The translations under genes and the position numbers were made by a program. Below the pieces are notes generated by a model. It had not been told where the DNA came from. It did not search any database and saw nothing but the letters and a program-made list of their open reading frames with translations. Shown here piece by piece: positions 31,758 to 42,405 of a stretch of DNA of 64,000 bases (the first letter of the stretch is position 1; every line of letters starts with the position of its first letter). This DNA is from Codonopsis lanceolata (Eukaryota; Streptophyta; Magnoliopsida; Asterales; Campanulaceae): contig CM028382.1 in the NCBI GenBank assembly GCA_013146195.2, forward strand, positions 119,425,023-119,489,022, given 5' to 3'.

Positions 31758-32680
31758 CATGGCCAACAACGAAATGTTTTCCATCCAAGTTCCAGCACTT
31801 ACAAAAGACAAGTTCGATAACGGGTGCATCCGTATGATGGCACTCCTTGGTGGTCATGATGTTTGGGACCTTGTTGAAACGGGTTATGAGGCTCCCGACG
31901 ATCCCACTGCACTAACTCAAGCACAGAAGAATCTTCTTCAGAATAACAAGAAGAAAGATCAGAGGGCTGTTACTCTCATTCACCAAGCATTGGATGAAGT
32001 TACTTTTGAAAAGATTTCCCATGCCACCACAGCAAAGCAGTTATGGGAGATGCTTCAAGTGGTGTTCAAAGGAAAAGACAAGGCAAAGAAAGTTCGCCTC
32101 CAAAATTTACGGGGTGAATTTGAAGCTGTTTTGATGAAGGAATCCGAAAAGGTGTCGGATTATATCTCAAAAGTCACAGCGATTGCAAAACAAATGAAGA
32201 GGCTTGGTGATGAAGATTTTTCTGATTTAAGGGTAATTGAGAAAATTCTTAGATCAGTTGATGCGAAGTTTGATCATGTTGTGACAGCCATTGAAGAAGT
32301 GAAGGACTTGGAGGAAATGACAATTGAAGAACTGTCCAGCTCGTTGGAGGCCTATGAAGAGAAGATTAATAGAAGGAAGAAGGAACCTTATGTGGAACAT
32401 GCGTTACAATTGAAGTTGAACTTAAAAGAGAAGGAGGAAAATGGTAGAACAAGCTATAGAGGTCGTGGACGAGGTCGAGGCCGCGGACGAGGTCGAGAAC
32501 GAAATTTTAGCAGAGGAGGAAGAAGTGGCCAGCATTCATCTCAAAGTGGAGATGGAGGCTACCAGTTTAATCCAACAAGAGGTCGTGGCAGAGGAAGAGG
32601 AAGGTCGTCTCACAAAAGGTATGACAAGTCACAAGTAGAATGATATACCTGTCATGAATTTGGGCATTTTTCATGGGGTG
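31758..32680 (+). pseudogene. Copia gag, inverted relative to its own LTRs
   Basis: Capsid-type domain of copia (UBN2-like): begins MANNEMFSIQVPALTKDKFD at 31759, then HATTAKQLWEMLQVVFKGKD, RLQNLRGEFEAVLMKE and VIEKILRSVDAKFDHVVTAI. It ends in an arginine-glycine-rich stretch (SYRGRGRGRGRGRGRE) likely to bind RNA. A TGA at 32641 falls where the first cysteine of the zinc knuckle should be: the text after it reads YTCHEFGHFSW. Otherwise the frame is open for 294 codons. Confidence 0.88.
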
Positions 32681-33532
32681 TAACAATGGCTCTAAAGATG
32701 ACGTAAAGGCAAACATATCACATGAAGAGACTAATGAGGAGGATGAGTCCACTCTCTTGATAGCATATAAGGATGTAAAGCAAGGCGAGAAACATGTCTG
32801 GTACCTTGACACCGGAGCAAGTAATCACATGTGTGGAAGCAAGGAAATGTTCATAGAGCTTGATGAAAAAGTTCGTGGCAACATCACATTTGGTGATTCG
32901 TCCAAAATTGTTGTAAGTGGAAAAGGTAAAATTCTAATTAGGTTAAAGGATGGGGGTCATCAGTTTATATCGAATGTTTATTATGCTCCAGATATGAAAT
33001 GCAACATTTAAGCATGGGACAATTCTTGGAAAAAGGTTATTCTTTTTTCACAGAAGGTTGTAGCCTGTTTTTGAAGGATGCTGTGGGGAAATTAATTGCC
33101 AAGGTACCCATGGCAAAGAACCGTTTGTTTTTGCTGCCCATACAAATTGACATGGCGAAATCTTTGATGGCTTGTTACAAAGACTCTTCCTGGTTGTGGC
33201 ACTTGAGATTTGGGCACATGAAATTTGGTGGACTCAAAATGATGGCTAGCAAAGGAATGGTGAAGGGTTTGCCATTTATAAATCAATCCAATCATATTTG
33301 TGAAGGGTGTCTGTTTGGTAAGCAGTCAAGAAAGAGTTTTCCGAAAGAGTCTTTCTCAAGAGCTTCGAGGTCGCTCCAATTAATCCATACAGACTTGTGC
33401 GGGCCAATCACTCCATGTTCTTTTGGTAAGAACAAGTATTTCATTTTGTTTATTGATGATTTTAGTAGAAAAGCATGGGTATATTTTCTCAAAGAAAAAT
33501 CGGAGGCATTTAAATGTTTTCAGAATTTTAAA
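32680..33532 (+). pseudogene. Copia protease and integrase amino part, inverted
   Basis: The protease active site is WYLDTGASNHMCG (near 32800). A stop at 33009 breaks the frame just before the protease-integrase linker, which continues SMGQFLEKGYSFF in another frame. The integrase zinc domain shows HLRFGHMKFGG and CEGCLFGKQSRKSF; the core starts IHTDLCGPITP and FILFIDDFSRKAWVYF. It breaks off at FQNFKA and meets the primer-site side of the LTR directly (33532/33533). Confidence 0.85.
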
Positions 33533-33547
33533 GCTCTGATACCACTC

Positions 33548-33835
33548 TGTTGGAACTAAAATAAACTGAACAGAAGGAAATTTAGAACAGAGAAGGAGAA
33601 GATGCTTGTGTTGAATATATGTTTATTGATCTGATGTTTTTCCCTCAACATAAAACTGAAAATTACAAGGCCATTTATAAGGCTTCTTAATTCATCAGTT
33701 CATCCTCCCAATTAAACTGAATAGATGCTGATGCTTGAACTACTAATGCATTAACTAAAAATAACTAAGAAGCAAATATACATAATTATGAACTAGACTC
33801 TTCATCTAATGTAACTGTCAAGATTATTTTCAACA
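33548..33835 (-). repeat. Copia 5' LTR (relative to the element) with adjacent primer site
   Basis: 288 bp, partner of 30724-31010. On the minus strand it is followed by GAGTGGTATCAGAGC (33547-33533), which contains the standard plant initiator-methionine tRNA primer site. Confidence 0.9.
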
Positions 33836-33840
33836 TAATA

Positions 33841-34790
33841 TGCCAACAACGTCAAGGCTAGGGGGCTTTACAGCTTTCACCGACAATCGTAGAGGACTTT
33901 GGAATCCATCTCTACAACAACGTTAGTGTAGCCATGTTGTCATAACCATATAGCACCTTGCAGAAGGGCCTTGGCCTCAGCATAGGTACTGGTAGTGTCG
34001 CCATAAAAAGAATAATAGATATGAAGAACATCGCATTTCGAATAATTCCACCCCCTCCACTAGGACCTGGATTACCACGAGAGGCCCCGTCCGTATTCAA
34101 AATCACTTCTGAGATTGGAGACTTGAGGCATTGAACTGCCGTAATGGAAACCTTTCTTCTCTTGCCAAATGCAATAGGATTATATGATCAATGCTGCTTT
34201 TATTGAGGACACAATTGGCTGCAGCAAGAACATAAGAAAATTGACGATTGACCTTCCGATTGAGTTTGTCATCTGACTGAATAGAGTGGTCGAATAAGCC
34301 CTTATTTCGATTCTTCCAAAGTTCCCACAACGTGAGAGAAGGAAGCAAAATATGTGAAAGAGAAACCTTCTCACCAAACCACCAAGAGATACAAGCCTAT
34401 GGAACAGGAACAGAGTTGGCGGACCACGTTCCAAGCTGAAGATAGAGCCAGAACAGCTTGTCGAACTGTGGGAGAAAACAACTAGTTTGCGGCAGCTGAT
34501 AGTTCCAACCGTCAAATCAAATAAAGCTGTCACCTTTACCTTCCAGCCAATATATGTATTTATCAATTATAATGTGAGATGAAAGCATACGCTTCCAAAC
34601 ATATAGAAAAAGCTAGGATGATATAACGAAGAGATCAAACGCCTATACCCCCTTCACTGGTCAGCTGACAACACTTGCTCCAAGAAAGCTGACGGGCCTT
34701 TTGTTTTCCCTCACGTTGGTCCCAAAAGAAGTTAGCAAAAAGCCTTTCAATAGTTTGAATAATAGAGAGGAGGATCTAGAATTGTAGAAA
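33841..34790 (-). pseudogene. LINE 3' region: RT end, zinc-ribbon region and RNase H
   Basis: Minus strand: IIQTIERLFANFFWDQREGK and LTSEGGIGV resemble the end of plant LINE reverse transcriptase. A region with LWELWKNRNKGLFDH follows, as in the zf-RVT segment, then RNase H starting VILNTDGASRGNPGPSGGGG and IIRN, with YAEAKALLQGAIWL and VVVEMDSKVLYDC. Frameshifts occur between the parts. The chain is cut at 33841 by the copia and resumes at 30723. Non-LTR elements with an added plant-type RNase H are common in plants. Confidence 0.8.
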
Positions 34791-34866
34791 TGTTGTTGTT
34801 TTGGTAGCTGTATTGAGCTTGAATTAAGTGTTCTGTGTGGTTTCAAGTAACAAAGGACTTTGAGTT

Positions 34867-35748
34867 TGTAAGGGTAAAATAGGCATGACCTATTTTATTT
34901 TTGTTTCTCCTTTCTTGGTAAAATACATATTTGTCAAGTGTGGCATTTTTGGTAACAAAATCTTTAATTAGATTTTGTTTTTCCTTGGTCCTTAAGGTTT
35001 TATCATTTTTGGAAACAAAATATTCCTAAAGATTTGTGGTTTCTTGGACCTAAATCTTAGGAGTTGTTTTTGAAAACTAAATCTAGTCAACAATCCTTTG
35101 TGAACCGTGTTTCTAGACTCCTTATTTATATGATAATAAAATCTAGAAATAAGGTAAGTAGATTTTATTCCTTTCTACTAATCCTTGTCCTTGTTGGAGA
35201 TGGATTCCTTCTTTGTGTAGGTTTCCTCAAGCATTATAAATAGAAGACAAAGGGAACGGCTGTGGTGTACAGAATTCTGAGAGAGCAGATCACAAAGAGT
35301 GCAGCAAATTGATTTCGAGTCGGAATTCAGTGCGATTTCGAATGTGATTCGAATGTGTTACCCATTGCGGCAACATTGGCGGACACATCGAAGTTACTTT
35401 TTGTGCTTCCTTTTTGTTTAAAGAAAGCTGATTTTGTTTCTTCCCACGTTTTGTTTATCTTGTTTATGTGGGGTTTTTGTTTTCCAAGATTCATTATCTT
35501 GTGAGAATATTTTGTGTGTGATTTCACATAGTTTTTTGTAAAACAATTCATTCTTTTTAGTGAAATCTTTTTGGCCATGAGGCTAGATCTACAAGTATAA
35601 GCTTGTAGATTGTTTGGTAAATTTTTGTGATTAATTTCGTGCTTTATTTTTAAGTCTTCTGCTGTGTTTGTTATTTTTCTGTCTATTGTGATTCCCATTG
35701 GAATCACTTCGTTTTTTCTTGAGAATCCTAGCTACTCGCGTTCTTTTA
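34867..35748 (+). repeat. Sirevirus 5' LTR
   Basis: 882 bp, starting TGTAAGGGTAAAATAGGC. A TATA box (TATAAATA, 35235-35242) lies after the U3 part. The end reads CGCGTTCTTTTA where the 3' LTR has CGCGTTCTTTCA, so the terminal CA has mutated to TA. Confidence 0.93.
35235..35242 (+). promoter_or_regulatory. TATA box of the Sirevirus LTR
   Basis: TATAAATA preceded by CAAGCAT and followed by GAAGACAAAG. The same octamer is in the 3' LTR at 40967-40974. Its position inside the LTR fits the retroelement promoter. Confidence 0.7.
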
Positions 35749-35805
35749 ATTGGTATCAGAGCCTTCTCTTGACATCACTAAGAGTTGATTCTGGTAGTAG
35801 CCGCG

Positions 35806-38419
35806 ATGGATTCTCAGTATGAGAATGTCGTTCGTCCTCCTATTTTGACTAGTGCAAATTATTCTATTTGGAAAGTCAAGATGCGTATCTTCATCAAATC
35901 AATTGACGAGAGAGCGTGGCTTGCTGTTCTAAATGGTTGGACTCCTCCCAAAACTACTGATGATGATGGTGATGTAAAAATCACCAAAGAAGCAGATTGG
36001 TCTAATAATGATAGAAACATTGCCTCTTTTAATTCTAAAGCCTTGTCTGCCATATACAAAGCTCTTGATGCTAACACCTTTAGGTGTCGTTTGGTAGCTA
36101 GGATTAAGGCTAGATAGGATTAATAAGACGAGTTGCTTGATGTTTGATACGCAATAGGTGGTTGGGACTAATAGCACGAGTTATCCGGATAAAGTCATTA
36201 TCCCCTCACTATTAATACCAAGGGGGAGGGTGGTATTATTAGCGCCCTCACTTAAAAAAATTAGAATTAACATTTGTAATCTCAAAACTACCCCCGATAT
36301 ACAAGTGAGGATTAATAGCGAGGGCACTAATAGTACTGGGATTAATAATACTGCTTATCCTTGTCCGACTACCAAACAAGCCCTTAGGGTTATAGCCAAC
36401 TATGGGTCTGCTAAAGATGTTTGGGAGGCCATTCAAACCTTGTGTGAAGGACCTTCCAGTGTTCGTGCTTCTAAATTAAGATTGCTTACCACTCAATTTG
36501 AAAACACAAGGATGAATGAAGATGAAGATATCATGTCTTACTATGCTAGATTACTTGATATATCTAACTCTGCTCTTGCTTTGGGTGATCCTATCACCAA
36601 TGATCGACTTGTTAGCAAGATGATGCGAACCTTGCCTGAAAGGTTTAATGTGAAAATTTGTGCTATTGAGGAAGCTCATGACATTGACAAAATTATTTTT
36701 GAAAGACTAGCTGGTATTCTTCAAAATTTTGAGTTAAACCTCAATGAGCAAATTAAGAACAAAGGCAAAGGCGCATCATCTTCTACTCCTTCTGATGATA
36801 GTATTGCTTTTCCTTCTGTTGTTGATATCTCTCCTGAATTTCTTGAATTGCATAAGGAGATTGAGGAATCTGATTTTGGTGAAGAGTCAATGGATATTTT
36901 AACAACAAAGTTTAAAAATATTTTGAAAGCAAAGGGGCAAAACAAATCTCCATCTTCTATCACCAAAACAGTTTTCAAAACTGAGCCTAGCAAATTTCCT
37001 CCCAAAGAAAGTTCTTTTCAAAACCCTGAAAAATCTTTTACCAATCCTTTTGCTAAGTAGTCTACATCTAGAAGTAAAAATATTGATTCTATTCAATGTA
37101 GGGCTTGTCAAGGGTTTGGGCATTATGCTAATCAATGTGCTAATACTTTGAGAAAGAAGGGTTTGAATTTTTCTGCGACTTTGAGTGATAGTGATGATGA
37201 AGATCCAGGTGATCTCATCACTCTCACTGCTGTACACAACTCTCCATCTGATTTTGCAGGATTTTCGGCCAATGTGACTCCCAATGTTGCTACATCGGAA
37301 GTCACATCAGAAGAAGCAATGGACAGAAACAGTGATGATCATTGCTGTTTTAACTCCTCAGTCACAGAAGACGATGGAGAACCTGAATCAGACCTGCTAG
37401 AAGGTTAGAAAGAGCTGTACAAAGATTGGGAAAAGAGAGCTCATCAAGTTATAGTGCTTGGAAAGGCAAACGAACTGCTGAAAAAGGCTAATGAAGAACA
37501 AAAGGAGTGTCTTACAAGGTTGGAGAGTCTGTTGAGTAAGAAAGATGTGGAGATTGAAGATCTGAAAGAAAAGCTCATCCTAGCCAATGAAACCATGGCT
37601 AAATGGAACTCAAGCCAACAAAAAATGGATGAGATGTTGAATTCTGATAATTCTGGTAAGTCTGGTATTGGATTCAGGCCCAAGATGTTTGTGAAAGAAG
37701 GTGAAGGTATGTCTACTGAACCAAAACATCCCACACAAAATTCTCAAAATCGAAACTTCTTTGAAAAACCCAAAACAAGAAAGAAGAATTTTGTGTGTCA
37801 TTTTTGTCACAAGCCTGGTCATATACAGCCATTCTGCTTTCTTAAAAAGGCTGTATATGAAGAAGAAGTAAGGCAGACCTTTTTGGTTAAAAATCAGATG
37901 CAGCATCGAATGCAACATCCAATGAAGCAACATTGGAAGTCACATTCGAAGCAGCATCAGAACTCACGTTCACAGAAACAACAACTAAAGGTTTTTAAAC
38001 AGATGTGGGTTCCTAAGGGTAGTAATGACAAAGGCAAGTCCAAATACTGTGAACCCTTTGATATATGTCTTGGTGCTAAGCGGTTCTATGAAACCATTGA
38101 TGAATACCATGATGAATCTCCTCCAAAATCTTCAGAACCAGCATCTAAAACCAGTAAATCTGCACATGATCAGACAGAACCTGCATATTATGAAAGTTCA
38201 GCCAATATGATTCACAATGTGTCACCCAATGTTGCAACATCGGCATACACATTGGACAGAAACTTGGCTGATTCAGAAACAGGTCCTGAACTTTCAGAAA
38301 CATGTCCTGAACATTCAGAAATTCAATCCAATTTGAATGATTGCAGCCATGGCATATACACAAGGAGAAGAGGTAAGGTTGATTCTAAAAAATTAGCATG
38401 TTTATCAAAATATTTTTGA
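35806..38419 (+). pseudogene. Sirevirus gag, split by a MITE and by stop codons
   Basis: Starts MDSQYENVVRPPILTSANYS (ATG at 35806) and runs through YSIWKVKMRIFIKSIDERAW. It is interrupted at 36083-36383 by a Tourist-like MITE; without that insert and one TTA copy the frame reads straight through (TFRVIANYGSAKDVWEAIQT). Then come VRASKLRLLTTQFEN, YYARLLDISNSALALGD and MMRTLPERFNVKICAIEEAH. Two zinc knuckles are visible (CRACQGFGHYANQC near 37100; CHFCHKPGHIQPFC near 37797). Sireviruses have large gags with a coiled-coil region, seen here as ELLKKANEEQKECLTRLESL. TAG stops at 37058 and 37406 break the frame. After about 38000 the text is linker-like, not gag proper, and marks the deletion of pol. 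Confidence 0.88.
36083..36383. mobile_element. Tourist-like (PIF/Harbinger) MITE inside gag
   Basis: A 301-bp insert flanked by TTA (36080-36082 and 36384-36386). The ends are GGTGTCGTTTGGTAG and, reverse complemented, GGGCTTGTTTGGTAG. TTA duplication and GTTTGGTA ends are typical of PIF/Harbinger MITEs. Removal restores the gag frame, which confirms the borders. Confidence 0.92.
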
Positions 38420-38434
38420 GAGAAGCCTTAAATC

Positions 38435-38735
38435 TTTTATGGATGCTCCAAATGATCAAAGGTTATGGACTTCACATTGATGTGTTAACCTTATTTTTTG
38501 ATAACACCTATGCATTTTGCTTAGCACAAAAATCCAGTTCATTATTCTCTAACAAAACACATTAATTTAAGACACCACTTTATTAGAGACTTGGTTAAAT
38601 ATGAAAATTGTTTGCATTGAACATGTTGGGACTGAAAATCATCTTGCTGATATATTTGCCAAGTGTCTTGTTTTTGAGAGATTTTTCAATCTTTGGAAAT
38701 CTCTTGTGTTTTTGTGTGCCATATGATTTTACACT
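38435..38735 (+). pseudogene. Remnant of Sirevirus RNase H
   Basis: GYGLHIDVLTLFFDNTYAF, then KHINLRHHFIRDLVKYEN and, after a 1-nt shift, EHVGTENHLADIFAKCLVFE and RF match the last part of copia RNase H (DNTSAI, KHIDIRHHF, ADIFTK). It directly follows the linker at about 38420, so the deletion joins a gag-side linker to late RNase H and removes protease through reverse transcriptase. Confidence 0.8.
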
Positions 38736-40598
38736 TGTTAATTATTTTTTTTTAAAAAAAATTAGGCATGCTTGCATTTTGTCTTTAGAGGGCACTCTAG
38801 ATCATTAACTCACATGTTTGTGCCTCTTGTGGTTGCTTGGGAATTTCATTCAATATCAGTTGTGATTTTTCTTATAATTCTCTCTCTCTCCCAGTTCTTG
38901 AGTATGTTTGTAGTCCACAAAGGAAAGAGCTACCTTTTGAAATTTAATTAGGGATGCAGCAATTTGTCAAAGTACTATGGAGCTTAGGCTCTCATGGGTT
39001 GATCTTGAGAAAATTGACTCCCTTTAATTGAAAAAGTGTGAAAGCTACCTAACGGAAAAGAGCTACCTATGAACAAGGTTGTGGCACCTTTCTTTTGGGA
39101 CTATGAATCCTCGGATTTCATGGGTTGATCAAAAAGTTAAGTGGCTTCCCTTGGTAAATAGTGTGAAAGGTTCCAAGTGGCATGTTTTTATAGCTTGAAA
39201 TAAAGTAGAGCTATATTCCTAGGGAAATAAAGTACCTATGGATTTTTGTTGTGAAAAATTTACGATCTTGGGAGAGAAATCTGGTGGAGAGAAAAAAAAT
39301 GCAATATTGATCATAAAATCACAATTTTGGCGAATGCATCTCCCAATGCAGTTACATTAGGAACTACATCCTTTGATCTGGTCTTTATCACTTGTGTGTG
39401 ATTGCATTTTTTTTATTATTTCTTTTGCCTAGCTTTTAGTCATCATGTTTTTTAGGCATAAAATTTTAGGACATGCATTGTTGGTATGGATATCAGCTTG
39501 GTGAAATTTTGTCATAAACTCAAACTGTGCAAATCAATTTCCAAAAATCTCCATGTTGAAAAATATTTAGTGGTTGTCTAATTTTTGTGTGGATCTAAAA
39601 GGTTTTGAATATGAATATGATGTGCTCAGTTATTGCTAGTGGTGTGATAAAATCTTGGTGAACACTTAATTGTGTTTTTCAAAATCTTTGATTTTTGAGA
39701 GTTCCAAAAAGATTGTTTATCCCTCTTCCTTTTCCGGTCAAATAGGGGGAGAGAGATCAAGTGTTTTTGGTGATGGTGATGAATCTCATAATCTGTTCAT
39801 GATTGTTTTGTATGCATGTGATTGCATCATTGGTATATTCTAATTTGTGCTTAGTAAATGATTTTTGATTTTATACCTTGCACAAATTCAGGGGGAGATG
39901 AGATTTTCTAACCAATGCAGGTTAGATGATTTGATGATTTGATCAGTGTTCTAAAAATCGGCCTAGGCGCCGCCTAGGCGCTAGGCGCCACCCCGACGCC
40001 TAGAAATTTGGCAAATCGGCGAAAAAATCGGCTAGGCGGCTAGGCGCCCGACTAGGCGGGCTAGGCGGCCAACTGCTGAATTTTCCTATGTTTTTAGTTT
40101 TTTTAAAAATTTTGGCCCTAAATAATGTCATTTTGGGTTTTTTAAATAATAATAATAATAAATATCAATTTAAAATTATTAAATTATTTTTGTAAATTTG
40201 TAATTGTCAACGGACCTATGGATAATTGAACTGTTGACTATTTTTGTAATATTTTGAACCGTAGATGATATTAAATTTCTAGTTTTACCATTAAAATTTT
40301 AACACCATAATGTAATTATTAATTTTAAATTATTAGGTGATATTTAGTATTAGTATAATTTTAAAAAATTATGTTTAATAATTAGGTTATAATAAAAAAT
40401 ATATTAAAAATCAGATATTATGTCTTATTTCTCGACCCCGCCTAGGCCCCGCGTATATCCCGCCTAGGCGCTCTAGGTGCTAGGCCCTGGTCTGGCGCCT
40501 AGCGCCCGCCTAGCGATTTTTAGAACCTTGGATTTGATTGGTGTTGAATAAACACTTGTCATTTGATTTGACCAGAAAGGCTCAACAAAGGGGGAGAT
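38736..40598 (+). other. Sirevirus 3' untranslated region with repeated polypurine tracts
   Basis: No ORF; the envelope-like gene seen in the 22.8-kb relative is absent. Three purine tracts of one type occur: AATAGGGGGAGAGAG (about 39744), TCAGGGGGAGATGAG (about 39888) and AAAGGGGGAGAT directly at the 3' LTR (40587). Multiple tracts before the 3' LTR are a described Sirevirus trait. The hAT-type MITE at 39944-40530 lies between the second and third. Confidence 0.7.
39944..40530. mobile_element. hAT-type MITE, copy 2 (CCTAGGCG-rich)
   Basis: 587 bp with ends CAGTGTTCTAAAAATCG and (reverse complement) CAAGGTTCTAAAAATCG, flanked by a perfect 8-bp duplication GATTTGAT (39936-39943 and 40531-40538). 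Same family as 1509-2131; the AT-rich core is highly similar. Here it inserted into the Sirevirus, so it is younger than that insertion or travelled in with it. Confidence 0.93.
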
Positions 40599-41499
40599 TG
40601 TAAGGGTAAAATAGGCATGACCTATTTTATTTTTGTTTCTCCTTTCTTGGTAAAATACATATTTGTCAAGTGTAACATTTTTGGTAACAAAATCTTTAAT
40701 TAGATTTTGTTTTTCCTTGGTCCTTAAGGTTTTATCATTTTTGGAAACAAAATATTCCTAAAGATTTGTGGTTTCTTGGACCTAAATCTTAGGAGTTGTT
40801 TTTGGAAACTAAATCTAGTCAACAATCCTTTGTGAACCGTGTTTCTAGACTCCTTATTTATATGATAATAAAATCTAGAAATAAGGTAAGTAGATTTTAT
40901 TCCTTTCTACTAATCCTTGTCCTTGTTGGAGATGGATTCCTTCTTTGTGTAGGTTTCCTCAAGCATTATAAATAGAAGACAAAGGGAACGGCTGTGGTGT
41001 ACAGAATTCTGAGAGAGCAGATCACAAAGAGTGCAGCAAATTCAGATTTCCAGAATTCAGAATTCCAGATTCTGTGCAGATTTCGAATGTGATTCCGAAT
41101 GTGTTACCCATTGCAAAGAACATTGGCGACACATCGAAGTTCTCAAAGCTTTTGTGCTTCCTTTTTGTTTAAAGAAAGCTGATTTTGTTTCTTCCCACGT
41201 TTTGTTTATCTTGTTTATGTGGGGTTTTTGTTTTCCAAGATTCATTATCTTGTGAGAATATTTTGTGTGTGATTTCACATAGTTTTTTGTAAAACAATTC
41301 ATTCTTTTTAGTGAAATCTTTTTGGCCATGAGGCTAGATCTACAAGTATAAGCTTGTAGATTGTTTGGTAAATTTTTGTGATTAATTTCGTGCTTTATTT
41401 TTAAGTCTTCTGCTGTGTTTGTTATTTTTCTGTCTATTGTGATTCCCATTGGAATCACTTCGTTTTTTCTTGAGAATCCTAGCTACTCGCGTTCTTTCA
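40599..41499 (+). repeat. Sirevirus 3' LTR
   Basis: 901 bp, partner of 34867-35748. Nearly identical outside a block of about 120 bp (41040-41150) that differs in several places by small insertions and deletions. Ends TTCTTTCA, followed by GAGTT. Confidence 0.93.
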
Positions 41500-41504
41500 G
41501 AGTT

Positions 41505-42400
41505 GTTGCTATTTCAGCTGTACGCTTACTATGGAATATGTGCTCTGTTCCTGGTCTAGGGAGTAAGCTGGTCTTTGCAGATATGGATAGATTTGATTGC
41601 GAGATGGTTGACAGTTGATAATGTGGTGTCATGCAGGTCAATTTGGTGACTATGTTTCTTTTTTCCTTTGTTTTTTTAAGAATATACAGTTTACAACCAT
41701 GAGTGATTTTATGATTAGTGTTCTTTTTTTTTTTTTGCGTATAACTTAGGTCTACAGCTTCCTTCCTGTATGTGGTCTGTACTGTTGGATCTCCGAAGGG
41801 ATAGTGCATTTTTGGTGTACTATGAAGTGGGTTCCTTATATGACATGATGAAAGTTTGTAAGATGGTTGTCATCTAGGATGATTCATCATTCATTTATTG
41901 TCCTATTATTCCTAGGGTGTATTGCTCTACCTCTTTGCTTTCCTTTCCGTATTGTAGGTGTATTGGGCTGCAAATATTGACCAAAAAATTGTTTCCCTCC
42001 TGGGTATTCGAGCTGTATTATTGTGTGGGAGTTTCTAGTTAAGCTGATTGTGTGCATCTCTGATTTGGAGCCTACACGTTGTTAAAATCTTATGCAATAC
42101 TTTTCCCACTGTTCATGCTTACAATATTTGCTGAATATCATTTCACTATAGTGAGTGTTAGCAATCATTTTACTTATCTGGTACAAGTATAGGTGTCTTG
42201 TTTCCCTGTTTTCTGGTGTTTATCTTGTGACCCATGCTCTACCGCTGTAGGTGCATGTCTGGCTTTCCAGAACGTGCCCTCCCTAGAATCATAAATGAAG
42301 CTTGAAATTAAGCTCATGTGTCTACCCTATTTAGCAAGGAGGTGTTTTGTTGATACTTTTTACTTAGTTTTTAGTCTTTCAGCATTTCAGTTTCTTATTT
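41505..42400. other. Non-coding spacer, continuation of the host sequence
   Basis: No coding motif. Phrases resemble parts of the 25.5-30-kb repeat region. After removal of the copia at 42406-50030 it joins 50036-50607. Confidence 0.4.
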
Positions 42401-42405
42401 GTGTT

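Larger units (their letters stand above)
30724..33835 (-). mobile_element. Short copia element with inverted interior
   Basis: A pair of ~288-bp LTRs (TGTTGGAACT...TTTTCAACA on the plus strand), flanked by the 5-bp duplication TAATA (30719-30723 and 33836-33840). The primer binding site is next to the right LTR on the minus strand (TGGTATCAGAGC, 33544-33533) and a purine tract (AAAGGAGGG, minus strand 31019-31011) is next to the left LTR, so the element points to the minus strand. RNase H (31018-31757) agrees, but gag, protease and integrase (31758-33532) lie on the plus strand. Reverse transcriptase is absent. See the findings. Confidence 0.93.
34867..41499 (+). mobile_element. Sirevirus-type copia, complete insertion but deleted for most of pol
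   Basis: LTRs at 34867-35748 and 40599-41499, flanked by the 5-bp duplication GAGTT (34862-34866 and 41500-41504). The primer site TGGTATCAGAGCC is at 35751-35763 and the polypurine tract AAAGGGGGAGAT at 40587-40598. The interior (~4.85 kb) contains gag and the end of RNase H but no protease, integrase or reverse transcriptase. It is itself host to a Tourist-like MITE (36083-36383) and a hAT-type MITE (39944-40530). Confidence 0.95.

Noticed and set aside
30724..33835. Two separate copia insertions in opposite orientation
   Set aside because: There is only one LTR pair, one TAATA duplication, and no LTR or target duplication at the internal junctions 31757/31758 and 33532/33533, so one rearranged element is simpler.
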